Source: an uncultured Oscillospiraceae bacterium (lineage in GTDB: Bacteria > Bacillota > Clostridia > Oscillospirales > Oscillospiraceae). From it: a DNA stretch of 28,855 nucleotides. Positions 15,790 through 22,099 of this stretch are shown piece by piece. The stretch is from NCBI GenBank assembly GCA_910577915.1, contig CAJTOM010000025.1, positions 1-28,855 on the forward strand, given 5' to 3'. The position numbers and the translations under genes were made by a program. Every line of letters starts with the position of its first letter. The stretch's first letter is position 1. A model generated the notes under the pieces. It worked only from the letters and a program-made list of their open reading frames with translations, searched no databases and was not told where the DNA came from.

Positions 15790-16317
15790 ATGCCTAACGC
15801 AAAGGTTCTCAGCGAGAAGCAGGCCATCGTGGCCAGTCTGACCGAGAAGCTGCAGAACGCCGCCGCCGGCGTGCTGGTGGACTACAAGGGCATCACCGTG
15901 GCCGAGGATACCCAGCTGCGCTCCGAGCTGCGCAAGAACAACGTGGAATACGCCGTTGTGAAGAACACCCTGCTGCGCTTTGCCGTCGACAGCTGCGGCA
16001 TGAACGAGCTCGACAGCCTGCTCAGCGGCACCACGTCCCTGGCCATCTGCCACGATGATCCCGTGGCCCCCGCCCGGGTGGTCAACGACTTCGCCAAGAA
16101 GATCGAGGGCCGCTTCGAGATCAAGGGCGGCTTCATGGACGGCAAGGTCATGCCCCTGGACGAGGTGATGGCCCTGGCCGCCATTCCCCCGCTGCCCGTG
16201 CTCCAGGCCCAGGTCCTGGGCACCATGCTGGCCCCTATTTCCGGCCTGGCCTGCGTGCTCAAGCAGATCGCCGAGAAGCAGGGCGCTCCCGCCGAGGAGC
16301 CCGCCGCCGCTGAGTAA
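15790..16317 (+). CDS. rplJ: Ribosomal protein uL10
   Basis: A 175-residue L10 protein, the base of the ribosomal stalk. The globular part has the L10 pattern GVLVDYKGITVAEDTQLRSELR, KNTLLRFA and FEIKGGFMDGK; the C-terminal helix (about 140-165) binds L7/L12 dimers and ends in a Pro/Glu/Ala tail. GGAGGTG precedes the ATG at 15790; the frame is open upstream only through the leader. It is the first gene of the rplJ-rplL operon. Confidence 0.98.
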   Translation: MPNAKVLSEKQAIVASLTEKLQNAAAGVLVDYKGITVAEDTQLRSELRKNNVEYAVVKNTLLRFAVDSCGMNELDSLLSGTTSLAICHDDPVAPARVVNDFAKKIEGRFEIKGGFMDGKVMPLDEVMALAAIPPLPVLQAQVLGTMLAPISGLACVLKQIAEKQGAPAEEPAAAE

Positions 16318-16332
16318 GCGGAGCAGTCCGAA

Positions 16333-16370
16333 GGACCGCCTGCCGGCGCAGGACGCGGCAGAGGCGGTCC
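16333..16370 (+). other. Hairpin between rplJ and rplL
   Basis: An 8-bp stem (GGACCGCC with GGCGGTCC) extended by four pairs after a 2-nt bulge lies in the 98-bp gap between rplJ and rplL. There is no T run, so it is not a terminator. It may be an RNA processing or stability element that helps raise L7/L12 yield over L10. Confidence 0.5.
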
Positions 16371-16415
16371 GCATCACACATTTATAAAAGAAAAATTATT
16401 AGGAGGTACCTAACA

Positions 16416-16787
16416 ATGGCTAGCGAGAAAGTTACCGCTATGATCGAGGAAGTCAAGGCTCTGACCGTTCTGGAGCTCAGCGAGCTGGTGCACGCCCTGG
16501 AGGAGGAGTTCGGCGTTTCCGCCGCCGCCATGGCCGCTCCTGCCGCCGCTGCCGGCCCCGTTGCCGAGGAGAAGACCGAGTTTGACGTGGTCCTGGCCGG
16601 CTTCGATGCCGCCGCCAAGATCAAGGTCATCAAGGTCGTCCGCGAGATCACCGGCCTGGGCCTGGCTGAGGCCAAGGCTGTGGTCGAGGGCACGCCCAAG
16701 ACCCTGAAGGAGGCCCTGTCCAAGGAGGACGCCGAGGCGATGAAGGCCAAGGTCGAGGAGGCCGGCGGCAAGGTGGAGCTGAAGTAA
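16416..16787 (+). CDS. rplL: Ribosomal protein bL12 (L7/L12)
   Basis: A 123-residue L7/L12 of normal length. The N-terminal dimerisation helices with LTVLELSELVHALEEEFGV are followed by an Ala-rich hinge and the globular C-terminal domain with KIKVIKVVREITGLGLAEAK and VEGTPKTLKE, which recruits translation GTPases. GGAGG precedes the ATG. A strong terminator follows directly, and rpoB, the usual next gene, is not found; prophage DNA follows instead. Confidence 0.98.
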   Translation: MASEKVTAMIEEVKALTVLELSELVHALEEEFGVSAAAMAAPAAAAGPVAEEKTEFDVVLAGFDAAAKIKVIKVVREITGLGLAEAKAVVEGTPKTLKEALSKEDAEAMKAKVEEAGGKVELK

Positions 16788-16822
16788 GCGGCCGATGGCG
16801 CTTGAAGGCTGAACCTTGAGAA

Positions 16823-16854
16823 GGGCCCGCAGCGGAGTGCTGCGGGCCCTTTTT
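16823..16854 (+). terminator. Terminator of the rplJ-rplL operon
   Basis: An 11-bp GC-rich perfect stem (GGGCCCGCAGC with GCTGCGGGCCC, loop GGAGT) is followed by five T, 36 bp past the rplL stop. Confidence 0.93.
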
Positions 16855-16860
16855 GCGCGT

Positions 16861-17142
16861 GTTTGACAGCAGGAGTCCCGCGCCGGAGGCCGGGGAGCGC
16901 GCAAGGGCGATCCGATGCAGTTCAGCGGTGTACTGCTTATTTGTCGGAACTAATGCCAAATGTCAAGACTAAATTACAAAAAATTATAAAAAGTTTTTAA
17001 TGGCCTTAAAAACGGGGGTCCCGCTCCAGGTGGGATCCCCGTTTTCCGCGCCTCCACGGCGCTGGCGGTGCAAAAAAGGCGCGAAGAATAGGCCGGCGGC
17101 CCTGGGCGGTTCCGGCCTGGTCGTTTTCCCGTGTTCAGCTGG
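16861..17142. other. Chromosome-prophage transition, no gene seen
   Basis: No gene is supported. After the rplL terminator the sequence becomes AT-rich (about 16930-17010), then holds a second hairpin terminator (17009-17045) and a GC-rich stretch up to the transposase stop codon. The left border of the prophage or mobile element should lie here, but without the right end no attachment site or target duplication can be defined. Confidence 0.4.
17009..17045. terminator. Hairpin terminator upstream of the prophage genes
   Basis: AAAACGGGG (17009-17017) pairs with CCCCGTTTT (17037-17045), with four more inner pairs. A and T tracts on both feet allow it to work in both directions; it would stop the leftward transposase transcript and any read-through from rplL. 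Confidence 0.7.
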
Positions 17143-18189
17143 TCAGGCCGCCACGGTCATGTATTCGTCATAAAGCATTTGCGGCGTTTTCCACTCCAGG
17201 ATCCGGCGCGGATAGTTGGCCAGCCACTCCTCCACCTCCGCCACCTCCGCCGCGCTCACATTGTCAAAGTTGGTCCCCTTTGGAAAAAACCGCCTTATGA
17301 TCCGGTTCATGTTCTCATTGGATCCCCGCTCATATGCAGAATATGGGTGACAATAAAAAATCTTTGTGCGCGGTTTCCTGGCCCGCTTTGATCTCTCCAT
17401 TCCCTCACAGTCCTGGAACTCACACCCATTATCTACTGTAATAGACCGGAAAACCTCCCGGAACTTTGCGCCCATGCGCCGCTCCATGCGGTCCAGCGCC
17501 CGGACCACGCTTTCCATGGTGTGATCAGGCACCCGGACGATCACGGGGTAACGGGTCAGCCGCTCGGTCAGGACAACCAGGGCCGCCTTGCTGCCCTTGC
17601 ACCCCATAACGCTGTCCATTTCCCAGTTCCCAAACGTGTCCCGGCTGTTGATCTCCTCCGGGCGCTGTTCGATGGTGTCCCCCTTTGCCGGTCTGGCCCG
17701 TTTCTGGCGGTCCCGGTCCTCCGGTTTCCGGTGGTCGCCTTTATATAGCAGGTCCTCCTCTGTCACGTTCAGGAAAATGTCCCCCCGATAAATCCAGTTG
17801 TAAAGGGTAGTTTCACAGATTTCTGTATCAAACTTTTTCCCGTCGATCTTGATTTGTGCCAGGGCAGCGCCAGGGGACCGCTTTTTATTTATGATCTGGT
17901 CCTCAATGTACTCTACAAAGGCAAAGTCTTTCCCCAGTTTAATGTCCGGCCCCTTTGCCCTCAAATTTTCCTGGTATTTCCGCTCCGCCACGTCCGCGCA
18001 GTATCTTTCCACAAATTCGTATTCACTGGTTTGCTGTACGCACATTCCCCGCTTGATCTCATTGTATATAGTTTTCTTGCATACCCCTATTTCCTGTGCG
18101 ATTGCCTCCGGTTTCGCCCCTGTCCGCAGGGCACCCTCTATTTTCAGGCGTTGCTCCCACTGGATATGATGATAGCCCTTGTAATTCAT
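17143..18189 (-). CDS. IS30-family transposase
   Basis: A 348-residue DDE transposase. The N-terminal helix-turn-helix (EAIAQEIGVCKKTIYNEIKRG) is typical of IS30, and the catalytic core shows NWEMDSVMG (first Asp), ITVDNGCEF (second Asp) and YERGSNENMNRIIRRF (Glu). All catalytic residues are present, so it may be active. AAAGGAGG lies five bases before the ATG at 18189; a longer reading to 18264 would run over the terminator of the XRE gene. I could not find convincing terminal inverted repeats around it, so it is either a decayed IS or a gene of the prophage itself, in the place where an integrase is usually found. Confidence 0.92.
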   Translation of the reverse strand: MNYKGYHHIQWEQRLKIEGALRTGAKPEAIAQEIGVCKKTIYNEIKRGMCVQQTSEYEFVERYCADVAERKYQENLRAKGPDIKLGKDFAFVEYIEDQIINKKRSPGAALAQIKIDGKKFDTEICETTLYNWIYRGDIFLNVTEEDLLYKGDHRKPEDRDRQKRARPAKGDTIEQRPEEINSRDTFGNWEMDSVMGCKGSKAALVVLTERLTRYPVIVRVPDHTMESVVRALDRMERRMGAKFREVFRSITVDNGCEFQDCEGMERSKRARKPRTKIFYCHPYSAYERGSNENMNRIIRRFFPKGTNFDNVSAAEVAEVEEWLANYPRRILEWKTPQMLYDEYMTVAA

Positions 18190-18211
18190 AGCAGCCTCCT
18201 TTTGGCATGAC

Positions 18212-18243
18212 AAAACCGGCGCGGTGCAATACCACGCCGGTTT
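18212..18243 (-). terminator. Terminator of the XRE regulator gene
   Basis: AAACCGGCG and CGCCGGTTT form a perfect 9-bp stem (18213-18221 with 18235-18243) and the minus strand continues with TTTTGTC. It separates the XRE gene from the transposase gene. Confidence 0.75.
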
Positions 18244-18485
18244 CACTCTCTCCCCAGCAGCCACAACACGGAAACGTCCAAAATATCCGCTATTGTGGTA
18301 ACTTCATAATCTGCCACATACCTGCTGCCGCTCTCAATCCTACTTATGCTGTCCCGCTCCATGGGGATCCCTGTTAGTTGTAACTGTCTGCATAGATCAG
18401 ACTGTGAAAAGCGTTTCGCCAGGCGGGCCAGCCTTATGCGATCACCACAAATATTTCTTTTTCCGTGAAATGTGTATGCCCTCAT
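18243..18485 (-). CDS. XRE-family transcriptional regulator (Cro/CI-like)
   Basis: An 80-residue DNA-binding protein consisting of little more than one helix-turn-helix: RIRLARLAKRFSQSDLCRQL, then the SISRIESGSRYVADYEVTTIADIL segment typical of the XRE group, ending VLWLLGRE. Together with its place at the edge of the prophage it is probably a phage repressor or an accessory regulator. GGAGG precedes the ATG. It has its own terminator. Its operator is not evident. Confidence 0.85.
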   Translation of the reverse strand: MRAYTFHGKRNICGDRIRLARLAKRFSQSDLCRQLQLTGIPMERDSISRIESGSRYVADYEVTTIADILDVSVLWLLGRE

Positions 18486-18599
18486 GGTTTCCTCCAGCCG
18501 CCGAAATAACCAACACTTTTCTTGATATTACCACGGTTTTTTCAATAGACCCGTTGGAATATCCAGCATTTGAAAAAATAGTTGTTTCAGCTTATGGAG

Positions 18600-18631
18600 G
18601 AGGGCCGAAAGTGTCCCGGCCCTCTCTTTTT
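18600..18631 (+). other. Stem-loop between the XRE and RHH genes
   Basis: GAGGGCCG (18600-18607) pairs perfectly with CGGCCCTC (18617-18624); the T run lies on the plus-strand side (TCTTTTT). It would terminate rightward transcription, yet no rightward gene ends here; on the minus strand it merely follows the RHH stop codon. Its role is unclear. Confidence 0.45.
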
Positions 18632-18851
18632 ACTCCTCCGGCGGTTCTTCCCCCAGGACCTCCGCCGCCAGCTTGTCCATGGCCTGCTCCATAAATTTGT
18701 TTACGCTGCACCCCATGGCCGCCGCCGCCGCTTTATAGCGATCCTTTTTCCCGCGTTTGACATATCCGGCCAGCCGATCATACGTCTTTTCGTTAAATTC
18801 CCGCTTGTAATCCGTGGCGCTCATTCCGTTTTCCTTTTTCGGTCTACCCAT
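18630..18851 (-). CDS. Ribbon-helix-helix (Arc-like) DNA-binding protein
   Basis: A 73-residue protein that starts MGRPKKENG and then has a beta strand and two helices of the Arc/MetJ type: YKREFNEKTYDRL (strand and turn), KDRYKAAAAAMGCSVNKFMEQAMDKL (helices with the SVNKF turn). Such proteins bind short palindromes as dimers of dimers. Three copies of one 14-bp palindrome lie just upstream, over this gene's promoter and that of the divergent small genes, so autorepression plus control of the divergent unit is the likely role. GAGGTG precedes the ATG at 18851; the ATG-free extension upstream is not needed. Confidence 0.82.
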   Translation of the reverse strand: MGRPKKENGMSATDYKREFNEKTYDRLAGYVKRGKKDRYKAAAAAMGCSVNKFMEQAMDKLAAEVLGEEPPEE

Positions 18852-18869
18852 TTTTATCACCTCGCCGTC

Positions 18870-18898
18870 ATTGTACCACACATTTTTATTTTTATCTA
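18870..18898 (-). promoter_or_regulatory. Probable promoter of the RHH gene
   Basis: TACAAT (18870-18875, minus strand) is 17 bp from a weak TAGATA box (18893-18898) that lies inside the first operator palindrome. Binding of a repressor there would cover the -35 region. Confidence 0.5.
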
Positions 18899-18969
18899 AC
18901 GTTAGATTTCAATGAAAATCTAACGTTAGATTTGTTTATTTTGCCGCTTGTTTTCATCTAACGTTAGAT
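18894..18969. promoter_or_regulatory. Triple palindromic operator
   Basis: The perfect 14-bp palindrome ATCTAACGTTAGAT occurs three times: 18894-18907, 18918-18931 and 18956-18969. Centre distances are 24 and 38 bp. The first overlaps the -35 box of the leftward RHH promoter and the third lies between the -35 and -10 boxes of the rightward promoter. The layout is that of a repressor switch, most simply for the adjacent RHH protein. Confidence 0.85.
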
Positions 18970-18976
18970 GTATAAT
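18948..18976 (+). promoter_or_regulatory. Promoter of the small plus-strand prophage genes
   Basis: TTGTTT (18948-18953) and a perfect TATAAT (18971-18976) are 17 bp apart. The third operator palindrome fills the spacer, so the promoter should be blocked when the operator is occupied. Confidence 0.75.
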
Positions 18977-19008
18977 GTAGACAGTTCAAGAGGAAAGGGG
19001 GTGGACGG

Positions 19009-19149
19009 GTGGCAAAGGGCAAGAAAAAGCGCCGTAGGCGCAAGCCCACGGCGCAGCCCAAAAGGTTGGAAGTCCTGGCAGACACAATCCTTGCGGGCAC
19101 AGTTTCCGGCCTGATAGTTTTAGCAATCCAGAAATTGCTTGACTGGTAA
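19009..19149 (+). CDS. Small basic single-span membrane protein (46 aa)
   Basis: A short gene starting with GTG. The protein begins with a block of Lys and Arg (AKGKKKRRRRKP, residues 2-13) and ends with one hydrophobic helix (about 25-44, ILAGTVSGLIVLAIQKLL) and DW at the C-terminus. This charge pattern suggests an N-in, single-span membrane peptide. A purine-rich GGAAAGGGGG site precedes it, and the operator-controlled promoter at 18948-18976 is 33 bp upstream. The function is unknown; a small toxin, an exclusion protein or a phage membrane peptide are all possible. Confidence 0.55.
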   Translation: MAKGKKKRRRRKPTAQPKRLEVLADTILAGTVSGLIVLAIQKLLDW

Positions 19150-19155
19150 AGGCCA

Positions 19156-19185
19156 GGGGTGTGGGGTCCCAAAACCCCACACCCC
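19156..19185. other. Strong hairpin after the 46-aa gene
   Basis: GGGGTGTGGGGT (19156-19167) pairs perfectly with ACCCCACACCCC (19174-19185) around a 6-nt loop, seven bases past the stop codon. No T run follows on the plus strand, so it is a poor terminator; it may stabilise the mRNA end or allow partial termination before the next two small genes. Confidence 0.6.
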
Positions 19186-19231
19186 AAATATAAAACAATA
19201 TCCACCCATTTGTCAATAGGAGGGCGCAAGA

Positions 19232-19336
19232 ATGAAATTTTTAATTTCCCTGGCCATTTTCGTGGCCGTGTTTGTCCCTGTTAGATACGGGATCCGGGCA
19301 ATCCGTGAATATTTCAATAGGAGGAATGGGAAATGA
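19232..19336 (+). CDS. Small membrane protein (34 aa)
   Basis: The 34-residue product has a hydrophobic start (MKFLISLAIFVAVFVPV) and a basic amphipathic end (RYGIRAIREYFNRRNGK). GGAGG lies nine bases before the ATG, and the stop codon overlaps the start of the next gene (ATGA), so the pair is translationally coupled. A single-span membrane peptide is likely. The function is unknown. Confidence 0.5.
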   Translation: MKFLISLAIFVAVFVPVRYGIRAIREYFNRRNGK

Positions 19337-19554
19337 AACAGTTTGAGATTGGCCAGGAATACAAAACCCGCAGTATCGGGGACTATGATTGCATTTTCAC
19401 CATTCATGTCACCGGGCGCACGGCGAAAACCGTTTCTTATAACTACCTGGGCCGGTCCCGCCGCTCCATGGTCCACGTTGATCAGGATGGCGAATGGATC
19501 CAGCCGGATCGGTACAGCATGGCCCCCACGTTCCGGGCCAGCCGCACGGCATAG
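19333..19554 (+). CDS. Hypothetical protein (73 aa)
   Basis: A soluble, probably beta-rich 73-residue protein: FEIGQEYKTRSIGDYDCIFTI, VTGRTAKTVSY, then a Arg/Ser-rich and Trp-containing end. I recall similar small proteins in clostridial accessory regions but no known function. It overlaps the 34-aa gene by four bases, with its ribosome binding site (GGAGG) inside that gene. It ends just before the convergent terminator. Confidence 0.65.
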   Translation: MKQFEIGQEYKTRSIGDYDCIFTIHVTGRTAKTVSYNYLGRSRRSMVHVDQDGEWIQPDRYSMAPTFRASRTA

Positions 19555-19557
19555 CAT

Positions 19558-19586
19558 AGGACCCCCGGCACGTTGCCGGGGGTCCT
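19558..19586. terminator. Convergent terminator between small genes and lysis genes
   Basis: AGGACCCCCGGCA pairs perfectly with TGCCGGGGGTCCT around CGT. The plus side continues CCCTTTAT and the stem separates the rightward small genes from the leftward late operon, whose last gene ends at 19594. Confidence 0.8.
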
Positions 19587-19593
19587 CCCTTTA

Positions 19594-19926
19594 TCATTTC
19601 TTGTTTTCCAGGTGGTTGATCTGCTCCAGCATTTGCCGGAATTTATCAAACCCGAACATGGCCGCAAATGCCACGAAAAAGCCCAGGGCCACGGCGGCGG
19701 CCACCATGTACCAGACAATGGGCACCCCCTTGATCTGGCACACGGCGAAAAATACCAGCAGGGTCACGGCCATGGCCACGATAAAGGCCAGCAGGTTGGT
19801 GGGCACCTTGTCCCAGGTCAGTTTCTTGACCACCTGCACAATGATGTTGGTGATCACCATAAGGATCAGCACCGCCAGCAGGATGGCCGAAAGGACGGCG
19901 GGAATGTTCTGCAGAATGGTTTCCAT
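19594..19926 (-). CDS. Phage holin-like membrane protein
   Basis: A 110-residue protein with three strongly hydrophobic segments: about 8-32 (VLSAILLAVLILMVITNIIVQVV), 45-64 and 70-92, and a short charged end (EQINHLENKK). Size, helices and position directly after the endolysin gene point to a holin, which makes the membrane holes that release endolysin. The start at 19926 (METILQN) has GGAGG eight bases upstream; two earlier starts have worse spacing. It is the last gene of the late operon. Confidence 0.7.
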   Translation of the reverse strand: METILQNIPAVLSAILLAVLILMVITNIIVQVVKKLTWDKVPTNLLAFIVAMAVTLLVFFAVCQIKGVPIVWYMVAAAVALGFFVAFAAMFGFDKFRQMLEQINHLENKK

Positions 19927-19945
19927 GTTCATGTCCTCCACAAAT

Positions 19946-20935
19946 TTATTTCACAGCCCCGCCCAGGGCGCACAGCAGCGCGTCCAGGCTGGGGAATGTG
20001 TTATAGTTGGCCAGCCAATAGTCCGGCGTGTCGATCACGCCAGCGGCCACCAGGGCGCCCACGGCGTTGGCCACGGTGCTGGAGCGCGGCCCGGCCTTTG
20101 TGATTTTCGCCGCTGCCTTGACCAGCAGGCGGTCCAAATACTTGACCTTGCCGGACGCGGCGGCCTGCTGCCAGTAGTCCGGGGAATTGATCACGCCCAG
20201 GCTGGCCAGTTTGGCCACAGCTGCCGCCGCCTCGGTCAAATAGATCACCTGGCCCACCCGGATCAGGTTCTTGTTCTTGATCCCGTTGATGGCCGCCAGG
20301 GCGTCCACAGTGGTGCCATAGCGGGCCGCGATCTTCCCCAGGGTATCACCCGCCACGACGGTGTGGGCGGCTCCCTGGACCGCGCTGGAGACCCCCGTGT
20401 TGCCGGTGCTGTTCCCGCCCAGCTTTTTGGCAATCGCCGCAAAGTCCGGGCAGATAAAGCCGCGAATATACCGGCCATTGATGGCCATGGTACGCTTTCC
20501 CACTTTCCCGCCGGTCATGTTGCCCTCTGTCACCACAAAGGACCCGGCAGAAACCTGGGTCACGATCCCGATGTGGTCCCCGGCCCCGGTACAATCGCCC
20601 TTTCCGTTGTCCTGCCAATCATACACGCAGGCGTCCCCGATCCTGGGGGTGTGGGTGTCGTTCTCCACCCAAATGCCCAGCTTTTTGGCCACCAGGGTGT
20701 ACTTTTCCACGCCGCACTCGGTCCCGGTATAGGGGGCGATCCCGGCCCGGATATAGGCCGCGCTCACCGTGGTGGCACAATAGGCGTCTTTCACCTGGAC
20801 CTTGTAGCCCCGCGCCAGGGGGCGGTAATTGTTGTAGACCTCCAAAATGTCCAGGTGTTTGGCGCTGCCCTTGGTGGCCCCCACCCATGCGTTGATAGTG
20901 TCCGCCACTTTCTGGCGCAGTTGGTTCTCTGTCAT
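19946..20935 (-). CDS. Phage endolysin (CHAP-like amidase/peptidase with LysM)
   Basis: A 329-residue lytic enzyme. The catalytic domain (about 1-165) has the cysteine C53 in KDAYCATTV and H121 in GDHIGIVTQV, the Cys/His pair of CHAP/NlpC-type peptidases. A LysM domain follows (about 191-234: HTVVAGDTLGKIAARYGTT). The C-terminal part holds two copies of a short repeat, LASLGVINSPDYW (243-255) and LVAAGVIDTPDYW (295-307), probably another wall-binding module. It cleaves peptidoglycan at the end of the lytic cycle. It lies between the membrane-protein genes and the holin. Confidence 0.88.
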   Translation of the reverse strand: MTENQLRQKVADTINAWVGATKGSAKHLDILEVYNNYRPLARGYKVQVKDAYCATTVSAAYIRAGIAPYTGTECGVEKYTLVAKKLGIWVENDTHTPRIGDACVYDWQDNGKGDCTGAGDHIGIVTQVSAGSFVVTEGNMTGGKVGKRTMAINGRYIRGFICPDFAAIAKKLGGNSTGNTGVSSAVQGAAHTVVAGDTLGKIAARYGTTVDALAAINGIKNKNLIRVGQVIYLTEAAAAVAKLASLGVINSPDYWQQAAASGKVKYLDRLLVKAAAKITKAGPRSSTVANAVGALVAAGVIDTPDYWLANYNTFPSLDALLCALGGAVK

Positions 20936-20951
20936 ATGTATATTGCCTCCC

Positions 20952-21365
20952 TTACAGGCCCACGTCCGGGGGTTCCTCCCGCTCGGTGGGCGGGTCCATG
21001 GGGGCGGTCTGGTTCCCGCTCCCGTCCGCTTTGGCGGCCTCCGCCGCCTTGTCCTTGTTGGTCTTGATCCAGCCCATGACGCCGTTTTCCAGGCCGCAGA
21101 CGCCGAACACGCAGGCGGTCAGGGTGGCCGGTTCGCTGCCCGTGTGCCAGAACACGATCAGGTCCGCCGTCGTGTAGGCCACCAGGATCACCACTTCCAG
21201 GATCAGCACCTTGTCCATGACGCCCATTTTTTTCTTGCGCCCGCTGCCGTCTGGCTGGAGGCGGCGGGCACGGTACAGGCGCGGCCCCACGATCCGGGCC
21301 AGCAGAAACCCCAGGGCGGTCCCTGCGGCCATGGCCAGCGCGGCCACCACCACGGTTCCGGTCAT
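20952..21365 (-). CDS. Phage membrane protein (possible second holin or spanin-like)
   Basis: A 137-residue protein with an N-terminal hydrophobic helix (about 3-24), a basic loop with RRLQPDGSGRKKK, two further hydrophobic segments (about 49-66 and 75-95) and a polar Pro/Glu-rich tail. I do not recognise the family; position in the lysis block suggests a role with the holin. The start (ATG at 21365) overlaps the XhlA-like gene by four bases (ATGA), so translation is coupled. The frame is open upstream, but there it only shadows the preceding gene. Confidence 0.6.
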   Translation of the reverse strand: MTGTVVVAALAMAAGTALGFLLARIVGPRLYRARRLQPDGSGRKKKMGVMDKVLILEVVILVAYTTADLIVFWHTGSEPATLTACVFGVCGLENGVMGWIKTNKDKAAEAAKADGSGNQTAPMDPPTEREEPPDVGL

Positions 21366-21697
21366 GCCGCCACCGTCAGCAGGTAGATCAGGCCGGCAGC
21401 CAGCGCGGTGGCCAGCGCCCCCACCATGCCATAAAGGAACTTGTCCACCATGCCGTCCCACCGCTTGCCCGGTTTCTTTTCGATGGCGTCCACCTTTGTC
21501 CCCAGGGCGGTCACGTCGTTTTTGATCTCCGTCATGGTTTCGGTCTGGTGCCGCTGCTCCGTGGCCATGACCTCCACGGCGGTGGTCAGGCGTTGGAGCG
21601 TGTCCACCTTTCCCTCCACCTCGTCCAGGCGGTGGGTGTTGGATTTGCTCCGGGCGTCCACCTCCGCCAGCTTTACCGCCGTTTCCTGCTCATTCAT
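21362..21697 (-). CDS. XhlA-like phage protein (coiled coil plus membrane anchor)
   Basis: A 111-residue protein with a long polar helix (residues 1-75, heptad-like, with VDARSKSNTHRLDEVEGKVD) and one C-terminal membrane helix (about 88-109). This design is that of haemolysin XhlA / holin-associated proteins of phages such as PBSX. It probably works with the holin in lysis. GGAGG precedes the ATG. It overlaps the next gene by four bases. Confidence 0.75.
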   Translation of the reverse strand: MNEQETAVKLAEVDARSKSNTHRLDEVEGKVDTLQRLTTAVEVMATEQRHQTETMTEIKNDVTALGTKVDAIEKKPGKRWDGMVDKFLYGMVGALATALAAGLIYLLTVAA

Positions 21698-21700
21698 GCC

Positions 21701-21883
21701 TCACACCTCCAATTTTTCAACGGGGGCGCCGGTTGCCTCCGCGTATTTTTTCCGCAGGGCGGCGATCTCCTCCGCACGGGTCAGGGCGTCATGCTGGGCC
21801 AGTTCCATGGCCTGGGCCTGTATGATCACATTTTGCTGGTCGATGATGGCGCACAGGTCCATGATCAGCTTGGCATTATTCAC
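21701..21883 (-). CDS. Small phage protein, function unknown
   Basis: A helical protein of about 60 residues (NNAKLIMDLCAIIDQQN, then an Ala/Glu/Gln-rich helix). The best start is uncertain: a GTG at 21883 overlaps the stop of the preceding gene, while an ATG at 21907 would overlap it by 32 bp and has a ribosome binding site that is too close. It lies in the usual place of XkdX-like or other tiny proteins between tail-fibre and lysis genes. Confidence 0.6.
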   Translation of the reverse strand: MNNAKLIMDLCAIIDQQNVIIQAQAMELAQHDALTRAEEIAALRKKYAEATGAPVEKLEV

Positions 21884-22082
21884 CGTCACCGCCACCCAGG
21901 GCGGCATACTCCGCCGTCACGTCCTTTTTTACCTGCTCCGCAAAGTCGAAAAACTCCTGGTATTCCTCCGGCTTGGTGTCCTTCTGGCGCAGGATAGCGA
22001 TCTGGTCGTCCACACTGTACCTGGCATTGATCACCTTTGCGATCATCTGCTCCCGGTTGATCCTCATGTTTTGGTTTTCCAT
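21876..22082 (-). CDS. Small phage protein, function unknown (68 aa)
   Basis: A 68-residue, mostly helical protein (MIAKVINARYSVDDQIAIL, EYQEFFDFAEQVKKDV) that I do not recognise beyond seeing similar proteins in Firmicutes prophages. GGAGG lies eight bases before the ATG at 22082, 17 bp after the stop of the reverse transcriptase gene. It is thus read together with the DGR and the lysis block. Confidence 0.7.
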   Translation of the reverse strand: MENQNMRINREQMIAKVINARYSVDDQIAILRQKDTKPEEYQEFFDFAEQVKKDVTAEYAALGGGDGE

Positions 22083-22099
22083 TTTCGTTTCCTCCAAAA

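Noticed and set aside
17065..18229. A 9-bp direct repeat GCGGTGCAA (17065-17073 and 18221-18229) flanking the transposase gene as target duplication.
   Set aside because: IS30 elements normally make 2-3 bp duplications, the right copy lies in a terminator loop, and chance occurrence is plausible.
18190..18264. A longer N-terminus for the IS30 transposase (start at 18264).
   Set aside because: It would run through the terminator and stop codon region of the XRE gene; the ATG at 18189 has an ideal ribosome binding site.
18894..18969. The three spaced palindromes as a short CRISPR array.
   Set aside because: The repeats are 14 bp perfect palindromes with unequal 10- and 24-bp spacers and sit over promoters; no cas genes are present.
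19156..19185. The strong hairpin after the 46-aa gene as an intrinsic terminator.
   Set aside because: No T run follows on the plus strand, and two small genes of the same direction lie beyond; kept only as a hairpin.
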